Assembly (NCBI RefSeq): GCF_002754375.1
Contig: NZ_PEFF01000001.1
Location: 6,217,501-6,281,500 of the forward strand
DNA length: 64,000 nt
Direction of reading: 5' to 3'
DNA from: Variovorax sp. 54
GTDB taxonomy: Bacteria > Pseudomonadota > Gammaproteobacteria > Burkholderiales > Burkholderiaceae_C
Positions 19,066-27,567 of this stretch are shown here, one piece after another (within the stretch, counting starts at the first letter, position 1; each line of letters starts with the position of its first letter). The notes under the pieces were generated by a model. That model ran no database searches. It saw nothing but the letters and a program-made list of their open reading frames with translations, and was not told the DNA's origin. Position numbers and translations under genes: made by a program.

Positions 19066-19797
19066 ATGACTTCCGCTTCCCCGGCGCCCGGCGGCGCCAC
19101 GCCGCTCGACATCTCGCGCATTTCGGCGATCTCGCTCGACCTCGACGACACCCTGTGGCCGATCTGGCCGACCATCGAACGCGCCGAGCGCGTGCTGCAC
19201 GAATGGCTGCTGCGCGAGGCGCCCAAGACGGCCTCGCTGCTGCTTACGCCGGGCGTGCTGCGCGAGTTGCGCGAAGCCACCGCCAAGGAGCGCTCCGACC
19301 TCGCGCACGACCTGAGCGCGCTGCGCCGCGAGTCGATCCGCACGGCGCTCACGCGCGCGGGCGAAGACCCGGCGCTGGCGGACCCGGCCTTCGACGCTTT
19401 CTTTGAAGAGCGCCAGCGCGTCACGCTGTACGACGACGCGCTGCCGGCGCTGAAGTGGCTCAGCGAGCGCTATCCGCTGGTGGCGGTGTCGAACGGCAAT
19501 GCCGACATCCACAAGACCGGCGTCGGCCGGTGGTTCCGCACCGCCTTCAATGCGCGCGCCTTCGGCAGCGGCAAGCCGCACGCGCCGATCTTCCGCGCCG
19601 CGGCGGCCTCGGTCGGCCTGCTGCCGAAAGACGTGCTGCACGTGGGCGACGACGCCGCGCTCGACGTGGTGGGCGCGCTCAACGCCGGCATGCAGGCGGC
19701 GTGGCTGGTGCGCGACGAGCGCCCGTGGGAACACGGCGCGCGTCCGCAGCTGATCGTGCCCAACCTGCACGCGCTGTGCATCGCGCTGGGCGCCTGA
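19066..19797 (+). CDS. HAD-family hydrolase (YigB/FMN-phosphatase-like)
   Basis: 243 aa. HAD motif I SLDLDDTLWP (nucleophile Asp in the DxDDT form), motif II VSNGNAD, motif III Lys in GSGKPHAPIF and motif IV HVGDDAALDVVGA are all present. The helical cap and motif spacing resemble the YigB-type phosphatases, which act on FMN or 5-amino-6-ribitylamino-uracil phosphate; the actual substrate is not certain. Divergent from hemH with almost no intergenic DNA, so its promoter must lie inside hemH coding sequence. Confidence 0.9.
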   Translation: MTSASPAPGGATPLDISRISAISLDLDDTLWPIWPTIERAERVLHEWLLREAPKTASLLLTPGVLRELREATAKERSDLAHDLSALRRESIRTALTRAGEDPALADPAFDAFFEERQRVTLYDDALPALKWLSERYPLVAVSNGNADIHKTGVGRWFRTAFNARAFGSGKPHAPIFRAAAASVGLLPKDVLHVGDDAALDVVGALNAGMQAAWLVRDERPWEHGARPQLIVPNLHALCIALGA

Positions 19798-19809
19798 GCT
19801 TTCTTCGGG

Positions 19810-20115
19810 TCAGCGGAACACGGGTCGGAAGAAGCTGCGCTCGTAGCTGACGATGCAGCGGGTTTCCTCCGCGTAGCGGAAGGCGGCCTGGCAGTCGGCG
19901 TCCTGCATCGAATCGGCGCGGTAGGTTTCGTACGCAGCCAGGCTCGGGAAGCTGAACATCGCCAGCGCCACGTTGTTCGCGCCTTCGGACGGCAGGAAGT
20001 AGCCGTGGTGCTGGCCGCCGAACTTCTCGACCAGTGGAATCCAGAGCTTGCCGTAGTGCTCGAATTCCTTGAGCTTGAAGGGATCGACGATGTAGCGCAG
20101 GTAGCAGGTGATCAT
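19810..20115 (-). CDS. NIPSNAP family protein
   Basis: 101 aa. A dimeric alpha-beta barrel (ferredoxin-like) protein with the NIPSNAP pattern: an initial beta-strand MITCYLRYIVDPFKLKEFE, then FGGQHHGYFLPSEGANNVALAMFSFPSLAAYE. Bacterial members are mostly of unknown function. It is convergent with the HAD gene (12-base gap) and divergent from lysE. Confidence 0.88.
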   Translation of the reverse strand: MITCYLRYIVDPFKLKEFEHYGKLWIPLVEKFGGQHHGYFLPSEGANNVALAMFSFPSLAAYETYRADSMQDADCQAAFRYAEETRCIVSYERSFFRPVFR

Positions 20116-20223
20116 GGGTGACGGGGGTCTAGGGACTATCGGCGCGGCCCGAGCGGCACGCGGCTGCCCGGACTATAGTTTTGCGGCTGCCTCCTTTCAC
20201 TGCTTTCACGCGAATTTCCTCCC

Positions 20224-20865
20224 ATGCATCTTTCCACCTGGCTTCTCTTTTGCGGCGTGACCCTGCTCGTCGCCTTCACGCCCGGCCCGGCCGTGCTGCT
20301 CGCGGTCTCCAATGCCATCACTGTCGGCCCGCGCCGCGCGATGATCAGTTCGCTGGGCAACGCCTGCGGGCTCTTCCTGGTGTCGGCCGCCGCGATGGGC
20401 GGGCTGGGCGTGGTGCTCAACACCTCGGCCACGGCCTTCATGGTGCTGAAGGTGGCGGGCGCGGGCTACCTCGTCTACCTGGGCATCCGGCAGTGGCGCA
20501 GCCGAACGAGCGTGTTCGCCGAGCTGCAGCCTTCGGGCGCACCGGCACCTTCGCGTTCCGCACGCCGGCTGTTCGGGCATGGCGTGACGGTGGCGTTGAC
20601 CAACCCCAAGGGCATCCTGTTCTTCTCGGCGCTGTTCCCGCAGTTCCTCACGCACGACGCGCCGATCCTCACGCAGTTCGCCGTGCTCACCACGACCTTC
20701 GCGGCCGGCTCGGTGTTGGCGCATGGGTCGTACGTGGTGCTGGCGCGCCTGCTGAAGAAGCAGTTCGCGAACCCGAAGCGCGCGAAGCTGTTCAACCGCG
20801 TGTCGGGCGGCGCCTTCGTGCTGCTGGGGTTGAGCCTGCTGCGCCTGCGCAACAAGACGGCCTGA
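20224..20865 (+). CDS. LysE/RhtB-family amino acid exporter
   Basis: 213 aa, six predicted membrane helices. The family motif FTPGPAVLLAVSNAITVGPR is at the N-terminus and the conserved NPKGILFFSALFPQF segment sits after the central loop. It exports amino acids or homoserine-lactone-like compounds by proton exchange; the substrate cannot be told from sequence. Monocistronic, ending 15 bases from the convergent small gene at 20881. Confidence 0.92.
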   Translation: MHLSTWLLFCGVTLLVAFTPGPAVLLAVSNAITVGPRRAMISSLGNACGLFLVSAAAMGGLGVVLNTSATAFMVLKVAGAGYLVYLGIRQWRSRTSVFAELQPSGAPAPSRSARRLFGHGVTVALTNPKGILFFSALFPQFLTHDAPILTQFAVLTTTFAAGSVLAHGSYVVLARLLKKQFANPKRAKLFNRVSGGAFVLLGLSLLRLRNKTA

Positions 20866-20880
20866 GTCGGCTGTAGCTTT

Positions 20881-21189
20881 TCAGTCGAGCCCGAAGCGCT
20901 CGCGCAGCGCCGCGCAGAAGTCGGCGGTGCCGCTGAGCGAGAGCGTGAGGGTGTCCAGGCGCGGGTTCTCTTCCCGCGTGCGCTGCACGTCGCAATCCCA
21001 CATCGCACCTTCGTCGAGCGCGCCGCGCGCGCCCGGGAAGGTGGCCTCGGCCCAGGCCAGCACCAGTGCGATCTCGGCTTCCACCTCGGGCGTGCGCTCG
21101 GGCGGGGTCGAGGCCATGGCGTCGAAGGTGCCGTGGTCTTCGGTGTCTTCGCTGTAGTCGAAATCGAGGTAACGCAGGGTCGTCGTCAT
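20881..21189 (-). CDS. Small conserved protein of unknown function, end of hpn operon
   Basis: 102 aa from ATG 21189, which lies 4 bases after the hpnE stop; an alternative ATG at 21207 would overlap hpnE. Acidic (many Asp/Glu), one Cys in DEGAMWDCDVQ, no signal or membrane segment, no motif I recognise. Codon use is like its neighbours. Its position as last gene of the hpnCDE operon may be incidental, as nothing in the sequence ties it to isoprenoid chemistry. Confidence 0.75.
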   Translation of the reverse strand: MTTTLRYLDFDYSEDTEDHGTFDAMASTPPERTPEVEAEIALVLAWAEATFPGARGALDEGAMWDCDVQRTREENPRLDTLTLSLSGTADFCAALRERFGLD

Positions 21190-21193
21190 AGGG

Positions 21194-22459
21194 TCAGGGC
21201 GTGGCAAGCGAGCGCGCGACGGCCAGTCCGTTGAGGACGGCGCCTTCGAGCGTGGCGGGATAGGGGCCTTCGGTGTAATCGCCGCAGGCCAGCAGCCCCG
21301 GCGCGATGGCGGCCGGCGGGCGTGCCAGGCCGGGCGTGCAGGCGAAGGTGGCGCGCTTCTCGACCACGGTCTGGATCGGCGTCAGCCCCGGTTGGCCGAG
21401 CTGCGTGCCGGCTTGGGCGAGCACCTGTTTCTCGAGCGTCTCGCGCGACGTTTCATTGGCGCTCACGACAAAGGCGAGCACGCCTGCTGGTCCGCCGAGC
21501 TGGCCGCGATCGAACACGAACTGGGCCGGTGCGCTGCCCGGCTGGCTGCGCAGCGCGAGCATCGGCTCGGCCAGCGGCGCGGCGCCGCGCACGTAGACCG
21601 TGGCGATCGCCTCGAAGCGCAGCGATTCGGTGACGTTGCACCAGCGCGAAGCAGCAGGCAGGCCGGTGGCGCGCGCGAGCCGTGCGGCGTCCCAGGGCGC
21701 GCCGGCGAGCACGGCCTGGTCGAAGACTTCGTCGTCGACGCGCCACTGCTCACCTTCGGGCGCGATGGCGCGCACGCGGTGGCCGATGCGCACGGTGGCG
21801 CCATGCTGGGTGAGCCACGCCAGCGCGGCGTCGGGCAGCAGGGCGCCGAGGTCGACGCGCGGCAGCAGCAGGTCGGCACCGCCGCGTCCGCTGAACAGCG
21901 CGTCGTGCAGCACGCGCAGGAACACCTGGCCGCTCGACTGCGAAACCGGCGTGTTGAGCGCGGAGACGCACAGCGGCTCGATCAGCTCCTGCATCACGCG
22001 CGGCGTGAGGCCGGTGCAGAGCGTGGCGACGCTGGTGCCGGGCGCGCAGCGAAAGCCCGCGAGGCGCCAGCGCACGGCGGTCGACAGCAGCGCGGCCTTG
22101 TCGCGCCAGCGCCAGCCGCGCGCGGTGAAGATGCCGATGAGCAGATCGAGCGGCGGCGGCCGGCCCGCGGGCAGCTGCAGCCCGCCGCCGTCGGCAAAGC
22201 GCAGCGAGAGCGGCAGGCGCTGCAGGGCGATGTCGACCTCCACACCCACGTCGCGCATGAGCGCCAGCGTGGCGGTGTAGGCGCCGATCAGGATGTGCTG
22301 CCCGTTGTCGAGCGCCATGCCATGCATGTGATCGACCCGCCGCGCGCGCCCGCCGGCCATCGGCGCGGCTTCGAACAGGGTGACGGCGTGGCCGAGGCGC
22401 GTGGCCTCGACGGCGCAGGCGAGGCCGGCCCAGCCGGCGCCGATGACGGCGAGCCTCAT
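21194..22459 (-). CDS. hpnE: Hydroxysqualene dehydroxylase
   Basis: 421 aa from ATG 22459 (a GTG two codons earlier is possible). FAD-dependent amine-oxidase-type enzyme that reduces hydroxysqualene to squalene, completing the three-step bacterial HpnCDE route. The N-terminal dinucleotide-binding motif is VIGAGWAGLACAVEA followed by FEAAPMAGGRARR; the C-terminal FAD motif is LLACGDYTEGPYPATLEGAV. It starts 19 bases after the hpnD stop. Confidence 0.93.
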   Translation of the reverse strand: MRLAVIGAGWAGLACAVEATRLGHAVTLFEAAPMAGGRARRVDHMHGMALDNGQHILIGAYTATLALMRDVGVEVDIALQRLPLSLRFADGGGLQLPAGRPPPLDLLIGIFTARGWRWRDKAALLSTAVRWRLAGFRCAPGTSVATLCTGLTPRVMQELIEPLCVSALNTPVSQSSGQVFLRVLHDALFSGRGGADLLLPRVDLGALLPDAALAWLTQHGATVRIGHRVRAIAPEGEQWRVDDEVFDQAVLAGAPWDAARLARATGLPAASRWCNVTESLRFEAIATVYVRGAAPLAEPMLALRSQPGSAPAQFVFDRGQLGGPAGVLAFVVSANETSRETLEKQVLAQAGTQLGQPGLTPIQTVVEKRATFACTPGLARPPAAIAPGLLACGDYTEGPYPATLEGAVLNGLAVARSLATP

Positions 22460-22478
22460 GGGCACGAAGGGTGGGGCG

Positions 22479-23318
22479 TCATATCCGGCCGAGGGCCTGG
22501 ACTTTCCACGCCAGCCAGAGCTTGCGCACCGGCGTCAGGCTGACGCGCTGGTTCAGCACCTGGAAGTCGTCGCTTTCGATCTCGCGCAGCAGCGTGCGGT
22601 AGATGCTGGCCATCATCAGGCCGGGCTTCTGGGTGCGGCGGTCGGCCAGCGGGAGCAGGGCCAGCGCTTCGTCGTAGGCGGCGTGGGCGCGTTGGGCCTG
22701 GAACTTCATGAGCGCGACAAAACGGTCGGAATGGATGCGGTTGAGGATCTCGTGCGCCTTCACGTCGAACTGCTGCAGCTCGTTGACCGGCAGGTAGATG
22801 CGACCGCGCAGCGCGTCTTCGCCGACGTCGCGCAGGATGTTGGTGAGCTGCAGCGCCAGGCCGAGCTTGTGGGCGTAGGCGGTGGTCTGCGGATCGGTCT
22901 GGCCGAAGATGCGCGCCGCGACTTCGCCGACCACGCCGGCCACCAGATGGCAGTAGCGCGCGAGGCCGGGAAAGTCGAGGTAGCGGGTCTGGTCCAGGTC
23001 CATCTGGCAGCCGTCGATCACCTCGTGGAGCTGGCGGGCCTCGATGCCGTAGGCCGCGGCATGCGGCATGAGCGCCTGCATGACCGGGTGGCGCGGCGTG
23101 CCGGCAAAGGCCTGGGCGACCTCGGTGCGCCACCAGGCGAGCTTGGTGGCGGCCACGCCGGGGTCGTGGACCTCGTCGACCACGTCGTCGACCTCGCGGC
23201 AGAAGGCATAAAAAGCCGTGATCGCGGCGCGCCGCGGCTTGGGAAGGAACAGGAAGGCGTAATAGAAACTGCTGCCCGAAGCGGCGGCCTTGTCTTGCAC
23301 GTATTGCTCGGGGTTCAT
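22479..23318 (-). CDS. hpnD: Presqualene diphosphate synthase
   Basis: 279 aa. Head-to-head prenyltransferase that condenses two farnesyl diphosphates to presqualene diphosphate. Aspartate-rich motif 1 is FCREVDDVVDEV; motif 2 region LTNILRDVGEDALRGRIYLP is complete. The start at 23318 overlaps the hpnC stop (ATGA). Squalene made here would normally feed squalene-hopene cyclase, which is not in the window. Confidence 0.94.
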   Translation of the reverse strand: MNPEQYVQDKAAASGSSFYYAFLFLPKPRRAAITAFYAFCREVDDVVDEVHDPGVAATKLAWWRTEVAQAFAGTPRHPVMQALMPHAAAYGIEARQLHEVIDGCQMDLDQTRYLDFPGLARYCHLVAGVVGEVAARIFGQTDPQTTAYAHKLGLALQLTNILRDVGEDALRGRIYLPVNELQQFDVKAHEILNRIHSDRFVALMKFQAQRAHAAYDEALALLPLADRRTQKPGLMMASIYRTLLREIESDDFQVLNQRVSLTPVRKLWLAWKVQALGRI

Positions 23319-24283
23319 CGGGGAGGCGCTGCTTTCATGGGGCGTGATTGTCTCCGCATCCGCCATGCCTTCCAGAGCAGCACGGGCGCGTCGGCCTTGC
23401 CGACGGTGGGGCGCTGCGAGAAGGTGTCGAAGCCCAGGTCCTCGATCTTGTCGAGGATGCGCAGGCCGCCCTGCACGACAAGGCGCAGCTCCCAGCCCAC
23501 GCGGCCCCGCAGGCGGTGCACGAGCGGTGCGCCTTCGGTCATGAGCTCGCGCGCCCAGAAAGCCACCACCGCTATCAGATTGATAGCTTCCTGCGGCGGC
23601 GGTGCCGGCGACAGCGGTTCGAAAACCTTGAAGTGCTCCGACGTCAGGCCGCGCCTTTCGCAGTCGGTGCGCGGAAAGTAGAAGCGCCCGCGCGGCAGGT
23701 CGACGCTCGGGTCCTGCCAGAAATTGATGAGCTGCAGCGCGCTGCAGATGGCATCGCTCTGGGCCAGCGCCTGCGCATCGGTCACGCCGTACAGGTGCAG
23801 CAGCAGCCGGCCGACCGGGTTGGCGGAGCGGCGGCAGTAGTCGAGCAGCTCGGCGCGGTCGGCATACGTGCCGCGGTCGCGGGTTTTTTCGATGTCCTGC
23901 ATGAAGGCGCTGAGCAGGTCGGCGAGCAGGTCTTCGGGCAGGCGGTACTCGGTGATGGCCCAGGCCAGCGGGCCGAACACATGGGGCCAGCGCGAGTCGG
24001 GCAGCGCTTCGCCGCGCGCGGCGGCGGCCAGTTCCTCGCGGTAGGCGCGCAGCTCGGCCAGGCGCGCATCGGGCGAGGCGTCGCCTTCGTCGGCGATGTC
24101 GTCGGCGGTGCGGGCAAAGTGGTAGATCGCGGCGATCGGCGGGCGCAGGTGCGGCGGGCACAGCCACGAGGCCACGGGGAAGTTTTCGTAATGGGCCGGC
24201 GCGGCGGCATGACGGGGATTGGCGGGGGGAGTGGCGGACACGCCACGATTGTCGGCGACGTCATGTCCGGGCACTATGCTCAT
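23315..24283 (-). CDS. hpnC: Hydroxysqualene synthase
   Basis: 322 aa from ATG 24283, slightly longer than usual; a start inside the first ~20 residues, for example a GTG at 24241, is possible. Squalene/phytoene-synthase fold with Asp-rich motif HFARTADDIADEGD and second motif INFWQDPSVDLPRGRFYFP. It converts presqualene diphosphate to hydroxysqualene. First gene of the hpnCDE operon, divergent from kup with about 31 bases between start codons. Confidence 0.93.
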   Translation of the reverse strand: MSIVPGHDVADNRGVSATPPANPRHAAAPAHYENFPVASWLCPPHLRPPIAAIYHFARTADDIADEGDASPDARLAELRAYREELAAAARGEALPDSRWPHVFGPLAWAITEYRLPEDLLADLLSAFMQDIEKTRDRGTYADRAELLDYCRRSANPVGRLLLHLYGVTDAQALAQSDAICSALQLINFWQDPSVDLPRGRFYFPRTDCERRGLTSEHFKVFEPLSPAPPPQEAINLIAVVAFWARELMTEGAPLVHRLRGRVGWELRLVVQGGLRILDKIEDLGFDTFSQRPTVGKADAPVLLWKAWRMRRQSRPMKAAPPR

Positions 24284-24314
24284 GGCGTCGCCACTTTCCA
24301 TCACTCTTTCGCCC

Positions 24315-26243
24315 ATGACGATGAAAGCAACTGCCGCGGCTTCCGGGACTTTGCCTCCCGCTTCGGGCGACACGGCACATCCGGCCGGGCCGGGTCTGAT
24401 GATCGCGGCGCTGGGCGTCGTCTTCGGCGACATCGGCACCTCGCCGCTGTACGCCTTCAAGGAGACGATGAACCCCGAGCACGGCGTGCCGTTCTCGCCC
24501 GATGCGGTGCTGGGCCTGCTCTCGCTGATCTTCTGGGGCCTGATGTTCGTGGTGACGCTCAAGTACGTGGTGTTCGTGCTGCGCGCCGACCACGACGGCG
24601 AAGGCGGCATCCTGGCGCTGCAGGCGCTGGCGCGCAATGCGGTGTCGGGCCCGAAGACCCGGCCCTGGGTGTGGCGCGGGATCGGGCTGCTGGGCCTGGT
24701 CGGCGCGGCCATGTTCTACGGCGACAGCCTGATCACGCCGGCCATCTCGGTGCTGTCGGCGGTCGAGGGCCTGGAGGTGCAGGCGCCGGTGCTGCAGCGC
24801 GCGGTGATCCCGATCACGGTGGCGATCCTGATCGGGCTGTTCATGGTGCAGAAGAAGGGCACGGGCGTGGTCGGCAAGATCTTCGGGCCGGTGATGCTGC
24901 TGTGGTTCCTGGTGCTGGGCCTGGCCGGCCTCTGGCAGGTGCTGCAGCAGCCGCAGGTGCTGGCGGCGCTCGATCCGCGCCGGGCGGTGGGCTTCCTGGT
25001 CGAGCACCGGGCGCAGTCTCTGGCGGTGCTGGGCGCGGTGTTCCTGGCGTTCACAGGCGGCGAGGCGCTGTATGCCGACATGGGGCACTTCGGCGCCAAG
25101 CCGATCCGGCTGGCGTGGATCTTCATCGCGCTGCCGGGGCTGGTGCTCAACTACTTCGGGCAGGGCGCGCTGGTGCTGGGCAACCCGGCGGCCATCGACA
25201 ACCCGTTCTTCCGGCTCTTTCCGTCGTGGGGCGTGCTGCCGATGGTGGTGCTGGCCGCGATGGCGACGGTGATCGCCTCGCAGGCGGTGATCTCGGGTGC
25301 TTTCTCGCTCACCGCGCAGGCGATGCGCATGGGCTACCTGCCGCGCATGCGCGTGGTGCAGACCTCGGGCACGGCCATCGGGCAGATCTACGTGCCGGCA
25401 GTCAACTGGCTGCTGATGGTCGGGGTCCTGTTGCTGGTGCTCGGCTTCCGCAGCTCGGGCGCGCTGTCGGCGGCGTATGGCATCGCCGTGTCGATCACCA
25501 TGGTGACGACCACGTTGCTGGCCGGCATCGTGGCTTGGGGCCTGTGGCGCTGGAACAAGGTGGCGGTGGTGGTCGGCGTGCTGGCCTTCGCGGCGGTCGA
25601 CCTGACCTTCGTGGTGTCCAACAGCCTCAAGGTGGCCGAGGGCGGCTGGCTCACGCTGGCGGTGGCGGCCGGGGTGATGGTGCTGTTCACCACCTGGGCC
25701 AAGGGCCGGCGCCTGGGCCTGGAAGCGGCCGAGGCCGACAGCCTGCCGCTGCGGCCCTTCGTCGAGTCGCTGGCGCTGAACATGCCGCACAGGGTGAGCG
25801 GCACGGCGGTGTTCCTGAACCCCGACGCCACGGCGGTGCCGCACGCGCTGCTGCACAACCTCAAGCACAACCAGGTGCTGCACGAGCAGGTGATCGTGCT
25901 GCGCGTGCTCTCGTGCGACACGCCGCGCGTGGACGCGCGCCTGCGCATCGAGGCCGACCAGCTCATGGACGGCATCTGGGTGGTCACCGCGCGGCACGGC
26001 TTCATGGAGCGGCCCGACGTGCCCGAGTTCATCCGCATCCTGGCCTACCAGAAGACCCTGGCTATCGACTCGATGAAGACCTCGTACTTTGTCTCCCGCG
26101 CCTCGGTGGGCGAGGAGAACCTGCCGGGCATGAACCCGGTGCGACGGGTGCTGTTCGGCTGGCTGCAGCGCAACGCGGGCCGGGCCTCCGATTACTTCGA
26201 GCTTCCGGACAACCGGCTGGTCGAAATGGGGCAGAGAACTTAG
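24315..26243 (+). CDS. kup: KUP-family potassium uptake protein
   Basis: 642 aa from ATG 24315 (ATG 24321 is an alternative). About twelve membrane helices followed by a cytoplasmic C-terminal domain of roughly 170 residues. Family signatures: GVVFGDIGTSPLYAFKE, AMFYGDSLITPAISVLSAVEG and the FTGGEALYADMGHFG segment. Proton-coupled potassium import at the inner membrane. The upstream region overlaps the hpnC 5' end. Confidence 0.94.
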   Translation: MTMKATAAASGTLPPASGDTAHPAGPGLMIAALGVVFGDIGTSPLYAFKETMNPEHGVPFSPDAVLGLLSLIFWGLMFVVTLKYVVFVLRADHDGEGGILALQALARNAVSGPKTRPWVWRGIGLLGLVGAAMFYGDSLITPAISVLSAVEGLEVQAPVLQRAVIPITVAILIGLFMVQKKGTGVVGKIFGPVMLLWFLVLGLAGLWQVLQQPQVLAALDPRRAVGFLVEHRAQSLAVLGAVFLAFTGGEALYADMGHFGAKPIRLAWIFIALPGLVLNYFGQGALVLGNPAAIDNPFFRLFPSWGVLPMVVLAAMATVIASQAVISGAFSLTAQAMRMGYLPRMRVVQTSGTAIGQIYVPAVNWLLMVGVLLLVLGFRSSGALSAAYGIAVSITMVTTTLLAGIVAWGLWRWNKVAVVVGVLAFAAVDLTFVVSNSLKVAEGGWLTLAVAAGVMVLFTTWAKGRRLGLEAAEADSLPLRPFVESLALNMPHRVSGTAVFLNPDATAVPHALLHNLKHNQVLHEQVIVLRVLSCDTPRVDARLRIEADQLMDGIWVVTARHGFMERPDVPEFIRILAYQKTLAIDSMKTSYFVSRASVGEENLPGMNPVRRVLFGWLQRNAGRASDYFELPDNRLVEMGQRT

Positions 26244-26273
26244 CGCAGACATTGCTGCGGACAGGGTCAACTG

Positions 26274-26340
26274 ACCGGCGGGTCATTGACACTGTTTAAC
26301 GTTTACCCTAGATTACTAACCGGTGGGTCATTAATGACCC
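26274..26340. promoter_or_regulatory. Operator repeats upstream of second RND pump
   Basis: ACCGGYGGGTCATT occurs twice as a direct repeat (26274-26287 and 26319-26332, 13 of 14 identical, 45 bases apart). The second copy runs into a perfect 16-base palindrome GGGTCATTAATGACCC (26325-26340). The copies overlap the -35 box and the start region of the promoter at 26286-26314, as expected for repression. The cognate regulator, TetR- or MarR-like by site type, is not encoded next to the pump. Confidence 0.65.
26286..26314 (+). promoter_or_regulatory. Sigma-70 promoter of second RND pump operon
   Basis: TTGACA (26286-26291), a 17-base spacer, then TAGATT (26309-26314). The -35 box is perfect and the -10 is a 5/6 match. 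Predicted start is near 26321, inside the second operator repeat and about 45 bases before the adaptor ATG. Confidence 0.65.
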
Positions 26341-26364
26341 GGTTCCTCTCTTCTTGGGTGTCTC

Positions 26365-27567
26365 ATGACCGCCTCCGCCGCCTCACTCCGTGCCCGCAGC
26401 GCCGCCTGGCTGCTGCTTCCCGCCATCTTTTTGGCCGGCTGTTCGCCGAAACCGCCTGCCCAGGAGCCCGTGAGGGCGGTCAAGTTCGTGACCGTCGGCA
26501 CCAGCGACTACGACGCCCAGCCCGAGTTTTCGGCCGAGGTGCGGGCCCGCGTCGAATCGCGTCTCGGGTTCCGCGTCGCCGGAAAAATCACCAGACGCCA
26601 GGCCGAACTCGGCCAGCACGTGCAGGCCGGCCAGGTGCTGGCGCAGCTCGATCCGCAGGACTACCGCCTGGCCGCCGAGGCTGCCCGTGCACAGCAGGCC
26701 GCCGCGCAGACCAACCGCGACCTTGCCGCCGCCGACCTGAAGCGCTACACCGAGCTGCGTTCGCAGAACTTCATCAGCGGCGCCGAACTGGAACGCCGCG
26801 AAACCACCTGGAAGGCCGCGCAAGCGCAGTTTGAACAGGCGCAGGCGCAACTGGCCTCCCAAGGCAACCAGGCCAGCTACACGACGCTGGTGGCCGATGT
26901 GGCGGGCGTCATCACCGCCATCGAGGCCGAGCCGGGCCAGGTGGTGCAGGCCGGCACGCCGGTCGTGCGCATCGCCCAGGACGGCGCGCGCGACGTGGTG
27001 TTCGCGGTGCCTGAAGATCGCGCCGCGCTGATCAAGTCCGGCTCGCCGGTCGCGGTGCGCGGCTGGTCCGGCGGCGAGGTGCTGCAGGGCAAGGTGCGCG
27101 AGGTGGCGGCCAGTGCCGATGCGGTCACGCGCACCTATTCGGTCAAGGTGTCGATCGACGCGGCCACGTCGCCGGCGCTCGGCGCCACGGTCTACGCAAG
27201 GCCGCAGGCCCTGGCGCGCACCGACGTCGCGGTGATCAAGCTGCCGACCAGCGCGCTGCGCCAGGAAGGCAAGGGCTCGGCGGTCTGGGTACTCGAAAAA
27301 GACAGCATGACCGTGCGCTCGCAGCCGGTGCAGGTGGTCACGGCCGACGGCAATGAAGCGGTGATCGGCGCGGGCCTGGCGCCCGGCATGATGGTCGTGG
27401 CCGCGGGCGTGCACGTGCTGTCGCCGGGGCAGAAGGTCACGGTCTACCAGTCGAAGGAGGCCATGGCGGCCGCCGCCAACGGCCAGCAGCAGGCGCAGGC
27501 GCAGCAGCGGGCCGTCGAGGCCGTGGCCGCGACCAAGAAGGAGATCGCAACGGGTGCCGCCAAATGA
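26365..27567 (+). CDS. RND efflux periplasmic adaptor lipoprotein
   Basis: 400 aa. The signal ends in a lipobox (FLAGC, Cys about residue 21), so unlike the adaptor at 3489-4661 this one is a lipoprotein. It has lipoyl halves around residues 60-95 (GFRVAGKITRRQAELGQHVQAG) and 165-200, an Ala/Gln-rich hairpin between them, and the beta-barrel domain. The C-terminal tail is Gln/Ala-rich. Its stop overlaps the permease start (ATGA). No outer-membrane channel gene follows. Confidence 0.93.
   Translation: MTASAASLRARSAAWLLLPAIFLAGCSPKPPAQEPVRAVKFVTVGTSDYDAQPEFSAEVRARVESRLGFRVAGKITRRQAELGQHVQAGQVLAQLDPQDYRLAAEAARAQQAAAQTNRDLAAADLKRYTELRSQNFISGAELERRETTWKAAQAQFEQAQAQLASQGNQASYTTLVADVAGVITAIEAEPGQVVQAGTPVVRIAQDGARDVVFAVPEDRAALIKSGSPVAVRGWSGGEVLQGKVREVAASADAVTRTYSVKVSIDAATSPALGATVYARPQALARTDVAVIKLPTSALRQEGKGSAVWVLEKDSMTVRSQPVQVVTADGNEAVIGAGLAPGMMVVAAGVHVLSPGQKVTVYQSKEAMAAAANGQQQAQAQQRAVEAVAATKKEIATGAAK

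Noticed and set aside
23348..26299. 983-codon plus-strand frame overlapping hpnC and kup
   Set aside because: Combines antisense of hpnC with a wrong frame of kup; both real genes have full family signatures.
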